Shown piece by piece: positions 43,302 to 52,830 of a stretch of 64,000 bases of DNA (its first letter is position 1; every line of letters starts with the position of its first letter). The position numbers were made by a program, and so were the translations under genes. The DNA is from Acetofilamentum sp. (GTDB taxonomy: Bacteria; Bacteroidota; Bacteroidia; Bacteroidales; JAFGXI01), in the NCBI GenBank assembly GCA_020720565.1, contig DYOK01000001.1, forward strand, positions 8,870 to 72,869, given 5' to 3'. Under the pieces are notes generated by a model. That model was not told the origin of the DNA. It did not search any database and was given only the letters and a program-made list of their open reading frames with translations.

Positions 43302-44141
43302 ATGCCAACATTAAGTTTAGGATTTTCAACTTGCCCCAACGATACGTTTATTTTCGATGCTATGGTTCATCATAAAATTGATACTTTCGGGTATCATTTC
43401 GATTTAATAATGGGCGATGTGGAAGAACTTAATCAAATGGCCTTGAAAAGTGAATTAGATATTACTAAACTTAGCTACCATGCCTATGCTTATTTGTGGT
43501 CGCAATATGCAATATTAAATTCGGGAAGTGCTTTAGGTAAAAATAATGGGCCATTATTAATAAGCAAAAAGAAAATATATCCCGACGAAATTGAACATCT
43601 TAAAATTGCTATTCCTGGCGTTCATACCACTGCTAATTTGTTGTTTTCTATTGCTTTTCCAAAAGCTACAAACAAAAAAGAGTATTTATTTTCAGATATT
43701 GAGACTGCCATATTAGACCAAGAAGTTGATGCTGGACTAATTATACATGAGAATCGATTTACCTATTTAAACAAAGGCTTAATTAAAATTGTTGATTTAG
43801 GCGAGTTCTGGGAAAATTCTACCCATCAGACTATTCCTCTCGGTGGAATTGTAGTAAAGAGGAGTTTATCGAACCAAACTCAAGTTCAAATCAATCAAAT
43901 GATTAGAAAGAGCATCGAATATGCTTATGCTAATCCGAGTTCGGCAACTGCATTTATGAAGCAATATGCTCAAGAAATGCAAGAAGATATTATGAAACAA
44001 CACACCGATTTGTATGTCAACAATTTTACTTTCGACTTGGGACAAGATGGCCAGAAATCGATAGAAATGCTTTATACAAAAGCATTTGATTTAGGGCTTA
44101 TTCCCTCTTTACCACAAGATGTTTTTGTTACACCTTATTGA
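43302..44141 (+). CDS. mqnD: 1,4-dihydroxy-6-naphthoate synthase
   Basis: MqnD converts the cyclic futalosine derivative to 1,4-dihydroxy-6-naphthoate. The 279-residue product has the periplasmic-binding-protein-like fold of the family, with G-F-S-T-C-P-N-D-T-F-I-F-D-A near 7-20, K-L-S-Y-H-A near 56 and I-P-G-V-H-T-T-A-N-L near 104; the A-T-x-Q/H-E-N segment I-I-H-E-N near 147 carries conserved residues. It overlaps mqnB transcriptionally (1-bp gap). MqnA, MqnC and MqnE are not in the window. Confidence 0.93.
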   Translation: MPTLSLGFSTCPNDTFIFDAMVHHKIDTFGYHFDLIMGDVEELNQMALKSELDITKLSYHAYAYLWSQYAILNSGSALGKNNGPLLISKKKIYPDEIEHLKIAIPGVHTTANLLFSIAFPKATNKKEYLFSDIETAILDQEVDAGLIIHENRFTYLNKGLIKIVDLGEFWENSTHQTIPLGGIVVKRSLSNQTQVQINQMIRKSIEYAYANPSSATAFMKQYAQEMQEDIMKQHTDLYVNNFTFDLGQDGQKSIEMLYTKAFDLGLIPSLPQDVFVTPY

Positions 44142-44194
44142 TTCTTTGTAATATTTACAGATCCAATTTGTTATTAAGAATAAAACGCTTTTAT

Positions 44195-46897
44195 TTAGCT
44201 CTGAATAAAAGAAATATTTAATATCCTGTCGATTGAACCATATTCGTCTAAAATTGGTGAATAGGTTTCGTTTAAAAGGATACTATCTCCATTATTCAAA
44301 TGAACTGTGGCAAGTCTCGAAACTACTTCTTTGTCTTTTAACTTAGACCATATGGCTCCTAATTCGGCTTCGTAATCTTCTGAATGATAGAAATCACGAT
44401 GATTTAAGCCAATAATTGTTGACCTATCTGCAATCCCAAAAGATTCGAGAACTTTATCGTTTACATTTAACACTTCACCTTCGAGATTAAAATATACCAC
44501 GAGTGCTGCGGCATCAATTGCTGAAGTTAAACTCACCAACTCAGCTTCTTTTTTGCCCATTTCTTCTTGGGTAGCAAGCATTTCTTCCATGTTTTGACGC
44601 ATCTCTTCCTCTTGTGCTTGCATCTCTTCGTGTTGTTGCGAGATCTGTTGCTGACTCATCACTTCTTCAGTAATATCAAACGAAATGTTTAATACTTTTG
44701 ATACCCTTTGATGGGCATCATAAACGGGTGTATAAGTTTCGTTTAACCAAATGACATCTCCTTTTGGGGTTCTAATTTGTCCTTTTCTGGCAATAATTTG
44801 CCCATTTTCAAGTTCAGACCAGATTCTATCGTTTTGAACCTCATCATCTACATTGATATAAAAATCTCTATGATTGGCTCCAATGATTTCGTCCTTAGAT
44901 TTTAACCCAAACAAATCGATAATTTTTTTATTGACGGTAAGAATATTTCCATACAAGTCGAATTCAGCGACCAATGACGAGACATTTAATGCATTTACAA
45001 CACCTGTAAGTTCAGATTCTTTTCGAGCCATTTCCTCCTGTGTAGCTTGCATTTCTTCTAAATTCTGACGCATTTCTTCTTCTTGAGCAGACAATTCTTC
45101 TGCTTGTTGCCTTGATTGTTCGAGTAGTTCTTTGGTTTGCTGATTGATTTGTTGACGACCAATAGCTTGAGCAATATTTTGGGCAATTTTTTCACAAAAC
45201 TCTAATTCGAATGGTTCGAAGGTTCTAAATGAGGCTAATTCGAGAACACCGTAAAGTTCATTTTCAGATATTAATGGCAACATAAGTAGAGCACTGGGGG
45301 GCGCTTCCCCCAATCCAGATGTGATGCTGATGTAATTTTGAGGCAAATCTGTTAAATAGGTCATTTTACCTTCTAAGGCCGTGTTTCCAAGCAATCCATC
45401 TCCAACTTTAATTTCTTTGTTAAGAAATTTCCTTCTATCATATGCGTATGCAGATTTTAAGAATAAGGTTTCTTTATCTTTAGCTAGTAAAAAGAAGGCT
45501 CCTTGGTTTACGTCTAAATAAGAAATCAAATTGGACAATATATTATAAGTATATGACTCGATGTCCATTTCGTTATCTTGCAAAATTGCAACAAACTTGG
45601 CATTACCTTCCACCATCCATTTTCTTTGTTCTTCTAATTTGGCTTGATGTTGCATTTCTTCAGCTACATTTTTAAGTTTATCCCGAACTTGCAATAAAGT
45701 ATTACCCAGCAAATCGTCCTCACTTAAAGCTTCAAAAGTTGAGTTATAATTTTCGTTTCCGATTTCGATAGTAAAATGTGCCATTTTCTTTAATCCATCG
45801 CTAACAGTAATTAAAGTATTTTGCATCTCACCCACTTCGTCATTAGATTGAATCGATTTAGAATCTGAAATTTTTCCGTTCGATAAGTCGTTTAAATTTC
45901 TAGTTACTCTTTTAATAGGAATAATTATAAACATTCTAATTACAATAAACAAGGTTACAATAGCTAGAAGGAAAATCATAATACCAATAAAAAACAAGCT
46001 ATATGAGGACGCATTCATATTGGTAATAAAATCTTTTTTACTGTTTTGATAAACCAAAACACCTAAAACTTCGTTGTCAAAGCTAGTAATTGGTATTTGC
46101 AAATAGTTATTAATTTTGTCAAATTCGATGCGTTTGTTTTTATTTTCGGATTGATATATTTTGTTAAAGTTTTCTCGATTAAAATTGGAAGTTGAAAATA
46201 CAATTAAATCTTCTTGAATAAAGTTTGAAGCGACTTGTGCCCCTTCTACTTTAGACATCATATTTACATATTCCTTACTTATTATCAGTGCGTATGATTC
46301 GTAATCGCTAGGTTTTAATTCTTTAATTAATTCTATAAATGGCGAGTTAACTTCTAATGCACCAATAAATTGCCCTCTAACAATAACAGGACTAATCCCT
46401 CTTATATCAATTCCATACTTACCAACTTCGAGACCCTGAATTGATTTTTTATCTTCAAATATTTTTTGAATGGCCTTTCTTTTTTGTAGTACATTATCAC
46501 CTTTTTCCGACGATCTGGATCTAAAAAGCACAATCCCAGGATGGGCATAACAATTAATTGGAGGTACTTCAATTTTTGACTGATTAGCCCCAAACTTAAT
46601 TCGGTCGATTTCTGAATTAATTAGACTCCAAGATGTATCAATCTTCTGGGTTTGGTTATAAACAGTAAAAGCAGCCCTAATTGCATAAGAATTCGCCAAA
46701 GTATTTGAATAGTGAGCTAAAAAGCTCTCTTTACTCGCTAATATTTCTGTTACAGATTTTTCTTTGCTCGATAAAACTTTTTTCATTTCAGCCTCAAAAG
46801 TTTCGACAAGTATTCTTCTGTTTAAGAGATACATACTGCCGCCAAGCAAAACCAAAGAGAGTATAATTGGTAAAAAAATCTTTGTTTGTAATTTCAT
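44195..46897 (-). CDS. Membrane sensor: Cache-like/HAMP/GAF/PAS/PAS, no output domain
   Basis: The 900-residue product has a first membrane segment at 7-25, a large extracytoplasmic sensor (30-290, dCache-like: Y-G-I-D-I-R-G-I-S-P-V-I near 165), a second membrane segment (295-325), HAMP (325-380), GAF (420-575), coiled coil, PAS (about 640-755), coiled coil and PAS (about 795-895). The two coiled coils are repeats of one another: A-Q-E-E-E-M-R-Q-N followed by E-E-M-A-T-Q-E-E-M. After the last PAS the protein ends within a few residues: there is no HisKA, HATPase, GGDEF or MCP domain. The signal probably passes through dimer contacts to a partner protein. It converges on mqnD. Confidence 0.85.
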   Translation of the reverse strand: MKLQTKIFLPIILSLVLLGGSMYLLNRRILVETFEAEMKKVLSSKEKSVTEILASKESFLAHYSNTLANSYAIRAAFTVYNQTQKIDTSWSLINSEIDRIKFGANQSKIEVPPINCYAHPGIVLFRSRSSEKGDNVLQKRKAIQKIFEDKKSIQGLEVGKYGIDIRGISPVIVRGQFIGALEVNSPFIELIKELKPSDYESYALIISKEYVNMMSKVEGAQVASNFIQEDLIVFSTSNFNRENFNKIYQSENKNKRIEFDKINNYLQIPITSFDNEVLGVLVYQNSKKDFITNMNASSYSLFFIGIMIFLLAIVTLFIVIRMFIIIPIKRVTRNLNDLSNGKISDSKSIQSNDEVGEMQNTLITVSDGLKKMAHFTIEIGNENYNSTFEALSEDDLLGNTLLQVRDKLKNVAEEMQHQAKLEEQRKWMVEGNAKFVAILQDNEMDIESYTYNILSNLISYLDVNQGAFFLLAKDKETLFLKSAYAYDRRKFLNKEIKVGDGLLGNTALEGKMTYLTDLPQNYISITSGLGEAPPSALLMLPLISENELYGVLELASFRTFEPFELEFCEKIAQNIAQAIGRQQINQQTKELLEQSRQQAEELSAQEEEMRQNLEEMQATQEEMARKESELTGVVNALNVSSLVAEFDLYGNILTVNKKIIDLFGLKSKDEIIGANHRDFYINVDDEVQNDRIWSELENGQIIARKGQIRTPKGDVIWLNETYTPVYDAHQRVSKVLNISFDITEEVMSQQQISQQHEEMQAQEEEMRQNMEEMLATQEEMGKKEAELVSLTSAIDAAALVVYFNLEGEVLNVNDKVLESFGIADRSTIIGLNHRDFYHSEDYEAELGAIWSKLKDKEVVSRLATVHLNNGDSILLNETYSPILDEYGSIDRILNISFIQS

Positions 46898-47011
46898 AGC
46901 TTATGGGAAACTTATTGGGTCAAAAGAATAAATTTGGGTTAAACATCCTTATTTACAAAAGTATACGAAAAAATTATGAATAATAAAATTTTTTTGACCA
47001 AATTGGTATTT

Positions 47012-48475
47012 CTATGGTTTTTTATCAGGTTCTTTGGCAATAAAACTAAGTACTTTAATTTCAAAGCCTTCCTGCAGTGATGGTGCTGGGGTCAGCATTA
47101 TTTTCCCTTCTTTTCCAATTAAATGGTATTGTGGCCAGGTTATTAAATTGAAATTTTCGAGCAAATTTCTGCTTTTCCCGATATGATAAATTGGCCATTT
47201 GTATATTGTAGTATCAATCTTCGAAACAAAGTCAATTGTTTCGTCGGTAAAAACGGTAACAACCTCAATGTTTTTCTCATGTTCCGAATAAAATGCTTTT
47301 AATCGATCCATATCTTCGATGCAATTATGCAAATCGCTACGCATAAAATTCAAATAAATCAGTTTATCATGATATTGATATAATTCCTCTTCCTTTCCTT
47401 CTCTATTGGTTAAAATTAAATTAGGCACTTTTTCGGGAAGTTTATTTAAAATGGTTTCTTTCTTTTTGATAATTTGATTGGCAATTTTTTTTATTTCGGC
47501 ATGCTGCGTTAATATTACCATTGAATCTAAAATCAAATGCAATTGCGGACGTGGAAATCTTTTTAGATACTTTGGCTTCGAATGAAATAATTCATCGTGA
47601 ATTCCTTTGAGAATAACCAGCTCTAGAATCTCATCGGATTGTATTCGCTCTTTGCTTTTAATTAGTTCCTTAATTTTTGATGGACTTCTTGAATATTGTA
47701 TCAAATTCTCCAATTCTTCGACTTCGAATCGGTTATTATATTGTACAAAATAATCTTCAAACAAAATATTAAACAAATTCATATAGGCGACATTATAATA
47801 TAAAATCGGATATGGATTATCGAAATAATTAGTTACCATATAGTTTCTATCTCTATTAGGGCCATAAAACTTTATCTCGTTGAGTTTATAAAAAATATAA
47901 TTTTTAAAATACATCTGATTAACCTCGCTGTAATAATTGTTGATTTTAGTTTCAAATTTTGAAACAACTTTGAACTGTGGATAGTGAACAATTGAGTCGT
48001 ACTTTCGAATTAAAAAGTCGTTGTATATTTCATCAAAGTTCTTTATTAATCGATTAAGTTCTTCTTTTTGTTCAGATTTTGCAACCAAACGAATAAGTTC
48101 CATTTCAAAATATGGATTTAATTCTTCAGCTTTAGATTTATCTTTTTTTGGTGGGAAAATAAATTCGTAGTTCTTTTGTGAGGGATCAATGTAAAATACT
48201 AAATGATATACGCCTAAAAAAGTATGGATCTGTGAAATCTTATTCTCTTTTATTTTAAAACTAAAAGCGCCATTTTCATTTGTCTTAACAACCGAAATTG
48301 TATCAATATCAAAGGTTACATAATCGGAATAAGACCAAAAAACAATAGTTTCGTTGTGATAATCGGAACTTTGAATTTTAATAGTAGTTTGGGCAATACT
48401 TTCAATTCTAAATAAAATCAAAATTGTAAATAATAAAATTATGTTATTTCGAAAAAGAAAATTATTTTTTTTCAT
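47012..48475 (-). CDS. Secreted redoxin-like protein without a CXXC site
   Basis: The 487-residue product starts at the ATG at 48475 (M-K-K-N-N-F); a 12-codon upstream extension would precede the signal peptide. The signal peptide is hydrophobic 12-26, ending S-I-A-Q. The N-terminal part (30-125) resembles the DUF4369 beta domain of Bacteroidota thiol-disulphide proteins. The middle 220 residues are helical. The C-terminal 115 residues have a thioredoxin-like order: L-I-Y-L-N-F-M-R-S-D-L-H-N-C, then V-V-T-V-F-T-D-E, I-T-W-P-Q-Y-H-L-I (the Pro of the cis-Pro loop). The C-x-x-C is replaced by S-D-L-H-N-C with a single Cys, so it is probably not a normal oxidoreductase. Confidence 0.75.
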   Translation of the reverse strand: MKKNNFLFRNNIILLFTILILFRIESIAQTTIKIQSSDYHNETIVFWSYSDYVTFDIDTISVVKTNENGAFSFKIKENKISQIHTFLGVYHLVFYIDPSQKNYEFIFPPKKDKSKAEELNPYFEMELIRLVAKSEQKEELNRLIKNFDEIYNDFLIRKYDSIVHYPQFKVVSKFETKINNYYSEVNQMYFKNYIFYKLNEIKFYGPNRDRNYMVTNYFDNPYPILYYNVAYMNLFNILFEDYFVQYNNRFEVEELENLIQYSRSPSKIKELIKSKERIQSDEILELVILKGIHDELFHSKPKYLKRFPRPQLHLILDSMVILTQHAEIKKIANQIIKKKETILNKLPEKVPNLILTNREGKEEELYQYHDKLIYLNFMRSDLHNCIEDMDRLKAFYSEHEKNIEVVTVFTDETIDFVSKIDTTIYKWPIYHIGKSRNLLENFNLITWPQYHLIGKEGKIMLTPAPSLQEGFEIKVLSFIAKEPDKKP

Positions 48476-48526
48476 GATTCTATTTTTAATACAATTTGCA
48501 TTTACCGTCAAGCAACAGATTTTAAA

Positions 48527-49012
48527 TTATTGATGTTTCGAAATCGATATTTTAATTCCGTTTGGCAAAAAATCGCTGACATCTCCCCCATGTCGAACAA
48601 TATCTCTGACTATGGTTGAACTTATTGGTGTATGTTCTGGTTTGGTAAGCAGAAAAACGGTTTCGATATGTGGATGCATCAGTTTATTCATCTGTGCAAT
48701 GGAACATTCGTAGTCGAAATCGACCGAAGTCCTTAATCCTCTTAAAATAAATTGAGCCCCTTGATCGTTACAACAATCAACTGTGAGTCCTTGATATTGA
48801 ATTACTTCTATTTTATTTTCGCCATAAAACGCTTGTTTTATCCAGTCGACTCGGTCTTCTAATTTAAAAAATCCCGTCTTATTTGAATTGTATCCAATGG
48901 CAATAATAATTTTGTCGAACATAGGTAAAGCCCGTTGAACAATGTCAAAATGACCGATTGTAAAAGGGTCGAATGAACCTGGAAACAAGGCAATTCTTAG
49001 ATTATTATTCAT
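48527..49012 (-). CDS. coaD: Phosphopantetheine adenylyltransferase
   Basis: CoaD makes dephospho-CoA from phosphopantetheine and ATP. The 161-residue product has the nucleotidyltransferase motif F-P-G-S-F-D-P-F-T-I-G-H near 9-20, R-G-L-R near 90 and the I-S-S-T-I-V-R signature near 130. It overlaps the BtuF-like gene by 8 bp. coaX, for the first CoA step, lies 5 kb upstream on the same strand. Confidence 0.96.
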   Translation of the reverse strand: MNNNLRIALFPGSFDPFTIGHFDIVQRALPMFDKIIIAIGYNSNKTGFFKLEDRVDWIKQAFYGENKIEVIQYQGLTVDCCNDQGAQFILRGLRTSVDFDYECSIAQMNKLMHPHIETVFLLTKPEHTPISSTIVRDIVRHGGDVSDFLPNGIKISISKHQ

Positions 49013-49745
49013 AAAGATATTCTAAATTGTATATTTTTTGAAGCGAATGCACCATGCGAGAACCATACCAAGAAAATACTTCTCCATCGACAAATTTAAC
49101 ATTTGAATTTGGAAATAGTGTTCTAAATTCTTCTAAATGTGTTCTTTTGAATAAAAATGGCTCAGATGATAAAAATATATTTTGTGGATTTAAATTCATA
49201 ATTTCTTGATATTCTATCACGGGATAGCGTTTTTTTTCAATCAAATTGGTATAGCCTGCATGTTGTAACATATTGTCGATAAAAGTCGATTGACCAACGA
49301 CCATTAGCGGTTTATACCAAATCAGATAAACTACACTTTCTAACTTAAACTTGGTTTTTTGTTTCAAAAGTTGCTTAATGTTTTCGAGTAAAGAATCGCC
49401 GTCGGTTAAAACGCCACAAACTTCTGATATTTTATGAATTGCAGTTAGAGCCGACTCAATATTGAATATATCGAGTACTAATACATTGAATTGCTGCGAT
49501 AATAAATCGATTTGAGCTTTATTGTTTTCTTCTTTTACCGAAATAATTAGATCGGGTTTGAGAGCGATTACTTTATTAATGTCAATTGTTTTTGGGCCGC
49601 CAATTTGTTCAATTTGCGAAATTTTGTCAGCCGGATGTATGCAAAAATTTGTGCGTCCGATCAATTTTTCGCCCAATTTCAAATCGAATAACAATTCGGT
49701 AATCGATGGAACCAGTGATATAATTCTTTTTGGAAAAGTCTTCAT
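49005..49745 (-). CDS. BtuF-like periplasmic-binding-fold protein without signal peptide
   Basis: The 246-residue product has the helical-backbone metal-receptor fold (BtuF/FepB type): R-I-I-S-L-V-P-S-I-T-E-L-L near 7-19, I-G-G-P-K-T-I-D near 62 and L-K-P-D-L-I-I-S near 78; the C-terminal lobe has D-N-M-L-Q-H-A-G-Y near 155. The N-terminus goes straight into the first strand with no signal peptide or lipobox and no upstream in-frame start offering one. It is thus predicted cytoplasmic, unlike transport binding proteins. Stop overlaps the coaD start by 8 bp. No ABC transporter genes are adjacent. Confidence 0.82.
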   Translation of the reverse strand: MKTFPKRIISLVPSITELLFDLKLGEKLIGRTNFCIHPADKISQIEQIGGPKTIDINKVIALKPDLIISVKEENNKAQIDLLSQQFNVLVLDIFNIESALTAIHKISEVCGVLTDGDSLLENIKQLLKQKTKFKLESVVYLIWYKPLMVVGQSTFIDNMLQHAGYTNLIEKKRYPVIEYQEIMNLNPQNIFLSSEPFLFKRTHLEEFRTLFPNSNVKFVDGEVFSWYGSRMVHSLQKIYNLEYLYE

Positions 49746-49940
49746 TGGTGTGAAAAAGCAAATCTCGTTAATATAACTAACTTCATTTTAAATGTGTAAG
49801 CAATTTGAAAATTCTGATTCGCTTAGCAATGAATTATTTTAACGAGATTTTGCATGATTAAATAATATCGTTTACAATGTCTGTTGTCAAATAGATTGGA
49901 ATCTAAAAAACTTTCATACGATTGTAGAATTTACGTTTTT

Positions 49941-50687
49941 TTAAGTTTGCATCGCACCACAAACGGTCAACACTTGCCCACTTACATAAGAAGACAAATC
50001 GGACGCAAAGAAAAGAGCTACTTTTGCTACCTCCTCTGGAGTTCCTCCCCTACGAAGTGGAATTTTCTCGAACCAGCCTTCTACAACTTCTTTGGGTAAA
50101 GTACCAGTCATCTCGGTAATGATAAAGCCTGGTGCAATTGCATTACAACGTACATTGCGTGAGCCTAACTCTTTTGCAATTGATTTTGTGAAGCCAATCA
50201 TACCTGCTTTGGAAGCCGAATAATTAGATTGACCCGCATTTCCACCCACACCAACTACAGAGCTCATATTAACAATGGAACCACTTTTTTGTTTTAGCAT
50301 CACTTTTTGGACTGCCTTGGTCATGTTAAATATTGATTTTAAATTGACGTTTAAAACCAAATCCCATTGCTCCTCGGTCATTCTCATCAATAAATTATCT
50401 TTTGTTATACCCGCATTGTTAATTAACGCATCAATTCGGCCAAAATCTTCGGCAATTTTATCGACAGTAACTTGGCAGTCGTTAAAATCGGCTGCATTCG
50501 AAACATAGCCTTTGGCTTTAACACCCATTGCATTGAGCTCTTTTTCTAACGAAGTAAAATTCTCGTCTTCGCGAATATCGGTAAAGGCCACATTTGCACC
50601 TTCTTGCGCAAACATCATGGCAATGGCTTTACCAATTCCTCTTGAGCCACCGGTTACGATAGCTACTTTACCTTGAAGTAATCCCAT
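49941..50687 (-). CDS. fabG: 3-oxoacyl-[acyl-carrier-protein] reductase
   Basis: FabG reduces beta-ketoacyl-ACP with NADPH in fatty-acid elongation. The 248-residue SDR has T-G-G-S-R-G-I-G near 12-19, N-N-A-G near 90, the catalytic Ser (N-M-S-S-V-V-G, near 142), Tyr-x-x-x-Lys (Y-S-A-S-K, near 157-161) and the C-terminal Y-V-S-G-Q-V-L-T-V-C-G-A-M. All family residues are present. It stands alone between the BtuF-like gene and lptC, with no acpP or fabF nearby. Confidence 0.95.
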   Translation of the reverse strand: MGLLQGKVAIVTGGSRGIGKAIAMMFAQEGANVAFTDIREDENFTSLEKELNAMGVKAKGYVSNAADFNDCQVTVDKIAEDFGRIDALINNAGITKDNLLMRMTEEQWDLVLNVNLKSIFNMTKAVQKVMLKQKSGSIVNMSSVVGVGGNAGQSNYSASKAGMIGFTKSIAKELGSRNVRCNAIAPGFIITEMTGTLPKEVVEGWFEKIPLRRGGTPEEVAKVALFFASDLSSYVSGQVLTVCGAMQT

Positions 50688-50798
50688 ATATCAAATTATT
50701 ATTTTTTGTAAAGATACTCGAATGATAAAAATTTCAAAACATCGAGACTTAAAAAAGTGTGTAATATTCTCATCTCGATAAGATATTCCTTGTTAATG

Positions 50799-51359
50799 CT
50801 AATCGTCGAGATAGATAGATCCTTTTAAGTTCGTTATTTTCCATCGTTTAAAATCTTCATCAGCAACGAATCCAATTCCAAAAAAGATTTCGTTCTTGGT
50901 ATGAATTTTAACATATTTATCGGAATATATTTTCTTTGTATTCTGATCCCAATATACCAACTCGGTACGAATGGTATCATTGTCTTCGTTAACGGCTACT
51001 ACGTTGCCTTTGGCCTCCCATAGTTTTTGATCGATTTTATGCTTCGCAAAATTGCAAGTTAAATATGATTCGACATTGGGGAAATTATGGTATGTAGTCA
51101 CCGTAATCCCTTTATTGTAAATCTCGTAAGGGTTTTGTTCTAGTTGTGTATAGCGTTCCATTTCGGGTGCTGCTACTTTTAAAACAACTTTACCAGAGTC
51201 TGTTCTTAGAATTTCGATATTTTTGGCTTGTTGTAGTGGTAAAGATTTATAATCAATCATTTTTTTAATTTCTTCCATGTCGTTCGAACACGAAAGCAAA
51301 AGCATCAGACTCGAAATGAGTCCAATGCTTTTAAAAGTAATATTTTTTTTTGTACACAA
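50799..51359 (-). CDS. lptC: LPS export periplasmic protein LptC
   Basis: LptC links the inner-membrane LptBFG transporter to LptA in LPS transport. The start is uncertain: a TTG at 51359, just after the stop of the TPR gene, gives 186 residues; an in-frame start at 51398 overlaps the TPR gene by 37 bp. The signal has L-M-L-L-L-S-C, a lipobox. The rest is a beta-jellyroll with W-E-A-K-G-N-V-V-A-V near 115 and I-R-T-E-L-V-Y-W-D-Q-N-T-K-K-I-Y-S-D near 128, the OstA-type pattern. It follows coaX, outer-membrane protein and TPR genes in the order usual for Bacteroidota. Confidence 0.87.
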   Translation of the reverse strand: MCTKKNITFKSIGLISSLMLLLSCSNDMEEIKKMIDYKSLPLQQAKNIEILRTDSGKVVLKVAAPEMERYTQLEQNPYEIYNKGITVTTYHNFPNVESYLTCNFAKHKIDQKLWEAKGNVVAVNEDNDTIRTELVYWDQNTKKIYSDKYVKIHTKNEIFFGIGFVADEDFKRWKITNLKGSIYLDD

Positions 51360-51361
51360 AA

Positions 51362-52681
51362 TTAAAATCTTGCAATAGTGGTTTCTTGAATCCAACATTC
51401 AACTTTAACTGTAGTACCCTCTGTTACGTTGTATGCAAATCCATCTTCTCTATTTGGAAAATGATTTTTATAGCTTGCAATCAAACTATTGGCTTCGTTG
51501 GCCACTTTACTATCGATGCTTTTGGCATAGTTAAATTTGTCAACTGCAGCCCAGAATACGGTTTTTTGATGAAAAGGATCATCTCCACAACTTGCTGCTG
51601 ATGAGGCGTAAAGTTTTCCAATCAAAATATAAGGATCTCCCCAACCAGATCTGTGTGATGCTGCCTTTAAGGCGTACGAACGAGAAGTAGATGGTGAACC
51701 ACTTGAGATAATAGCCAATTCGTAATAATATTGTGCTTTTGTTTGTTGATTTGTTTCCAACTCAATAGCTTTTAGATAAAATTCGCTTGCTTTGTTAAAT
51801 TCTTTTTTAGAAGCTGCCATCTTTGCAATATTATAAGCGGCATTGGCCGAAGGGGAAAGCTCGTACAATTTTATTGAAGCATCGAAAAACAATTTTGAAT
51901 CGGTACATCCCCCTTTATCGAGGTACTTAGTAATGTTCGTCAATAAATCGACATCGTTTGGATTGGCTTGAAATTTAGAAGTAAAATGTCCTATCAACAC
52001 ATCGCAACTACCAGCTCCAGTGGCAATAAATAATTTTCCAAGATTATCTTCGATCGCTTTATATTGATTGTATTTTGCTGTATCGTCTTTGGCTGTTTCG
52101 AGTAATAAAGAAAGTGCATTTGTAGTCACCGAAAAGTCTTGCACTACTTGACCCGCATCAATCTTTTTAGCTTTATACAAATCTGCTGATGCATTCATGT
52201 AATTTTGTAGTACAGCGGGTTGAACTTTTTCTTTACATAATTCGATAGAACGAGCCATCATATCGTGTGCTTTATCGGTCGATTCTTTTTCAAATTGGTA
52301 TAAATCATTTCCTTTTCGACCTAATACATTGCCTTCTTCACCAAAATATTTAATTCGTATATCGTAAATCAGCATTAAAGTGTCGATTAGTCCTTTTTTA
52401 ACTGTTGCATTTTTTTCCTTCACAATCATATCGGAATACATTTTTACACCGTCGACATACATTTTTTTTGAAGATTGAGGGCATTCAGCAAAAACTCTAC
52501 GCCAAGCACTGATGGCATCGGTATAATTTTTTTGTTTAACAAACTCGTTATACTCCGATAAATCTCTTTTACATTGTTCTGGATTGGCACCATATTTTGT
52601 ATCATCTGATTGTGCCAAAACATTCAAACTGAAGAGGCTAAATGCAATTAAAAAACTGGTTTTAAAAATTAAATTTTTCAT
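51362..52681 (-). CDS. Secreted TPR protein in the coaX-lptC cluster
   Basis: The 439-residue product has a signal peptide (hydrophobic 6-20, cleavage after N-V-L-A-Q) and TPR-like helices: Y-N-E-F-V-K-Q-K-N-Y near 45, and F-N-K-A-S-E-F-Y-L-K-A-I-E-L near 300. The C-terminal 100 residues hold G-W-G-D-P-Y-I-L-I-G near 345 and N-V-T-E-G-T-T-V-K-V-E-C-W-I, which is the conserved end of this Bacteroidota group. It is not close to the TPR trio beside gyrA. The stop lies just before lptC, implying coupling. Confidence 0.88.
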   Translation of the reverse strand: MKNLIFKTSFLIAFSLFSLNVLAQSDDTKYGANPEQCKRDLSEYNEFVKQKNYTDAISAWRRVFAECPQSSKKMYVDGVKMYSDMIVKEKNATVKKGLIDTLMLIYDIRIKYFGEEGNVLGRKGNDLYQFEKESTDKAHDMMARSIELCKEKVQPAVLQNYMNASADLYKAKKIDAGQVVQDFSVTTNALSLLLETAKDDTAKYNQYKAIEDNLGKLFIATGAGSCDVLIGHFTSKFQANPNDVDLLTNITKYLDKGGCTDSKLFFDASIKLYELSPSANAAYNIAKMAASKKEFNKASEFYLKAIELETNQQTKAQYYYELAIISSGSPSTSRSYALKAASHRSGWGDPYILIGKLYASSAASCGDDPFHQKTVFWAAVDKFNYAKSIDSKVANEANSLIASYKNHFPNREDGFAYNVTEGTTVKVECWIQETTIARF

Positions 52682-52830
52682 GTGTCTATAATTTATTTCT
52701 AATTCTCACATGTAACTCGCCAGGGATTTTTCAGCTTTGTGTAAAATGCCTTCGAATGGCTCGTTTCAGTGGTTAAATTGTTTCTAGCTCAGTGAGCGTT
52801 AATTACTATTATTTGATGCTATTGCAAATA

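Noticed and set aside
44179..44195. AATAAAA-CGC-TTTTATT as a terminator between mqnD and the sensor gene
   Set aside because: The 7-bp stem is all A-T and overlaps the sensor stop; too weak to call.
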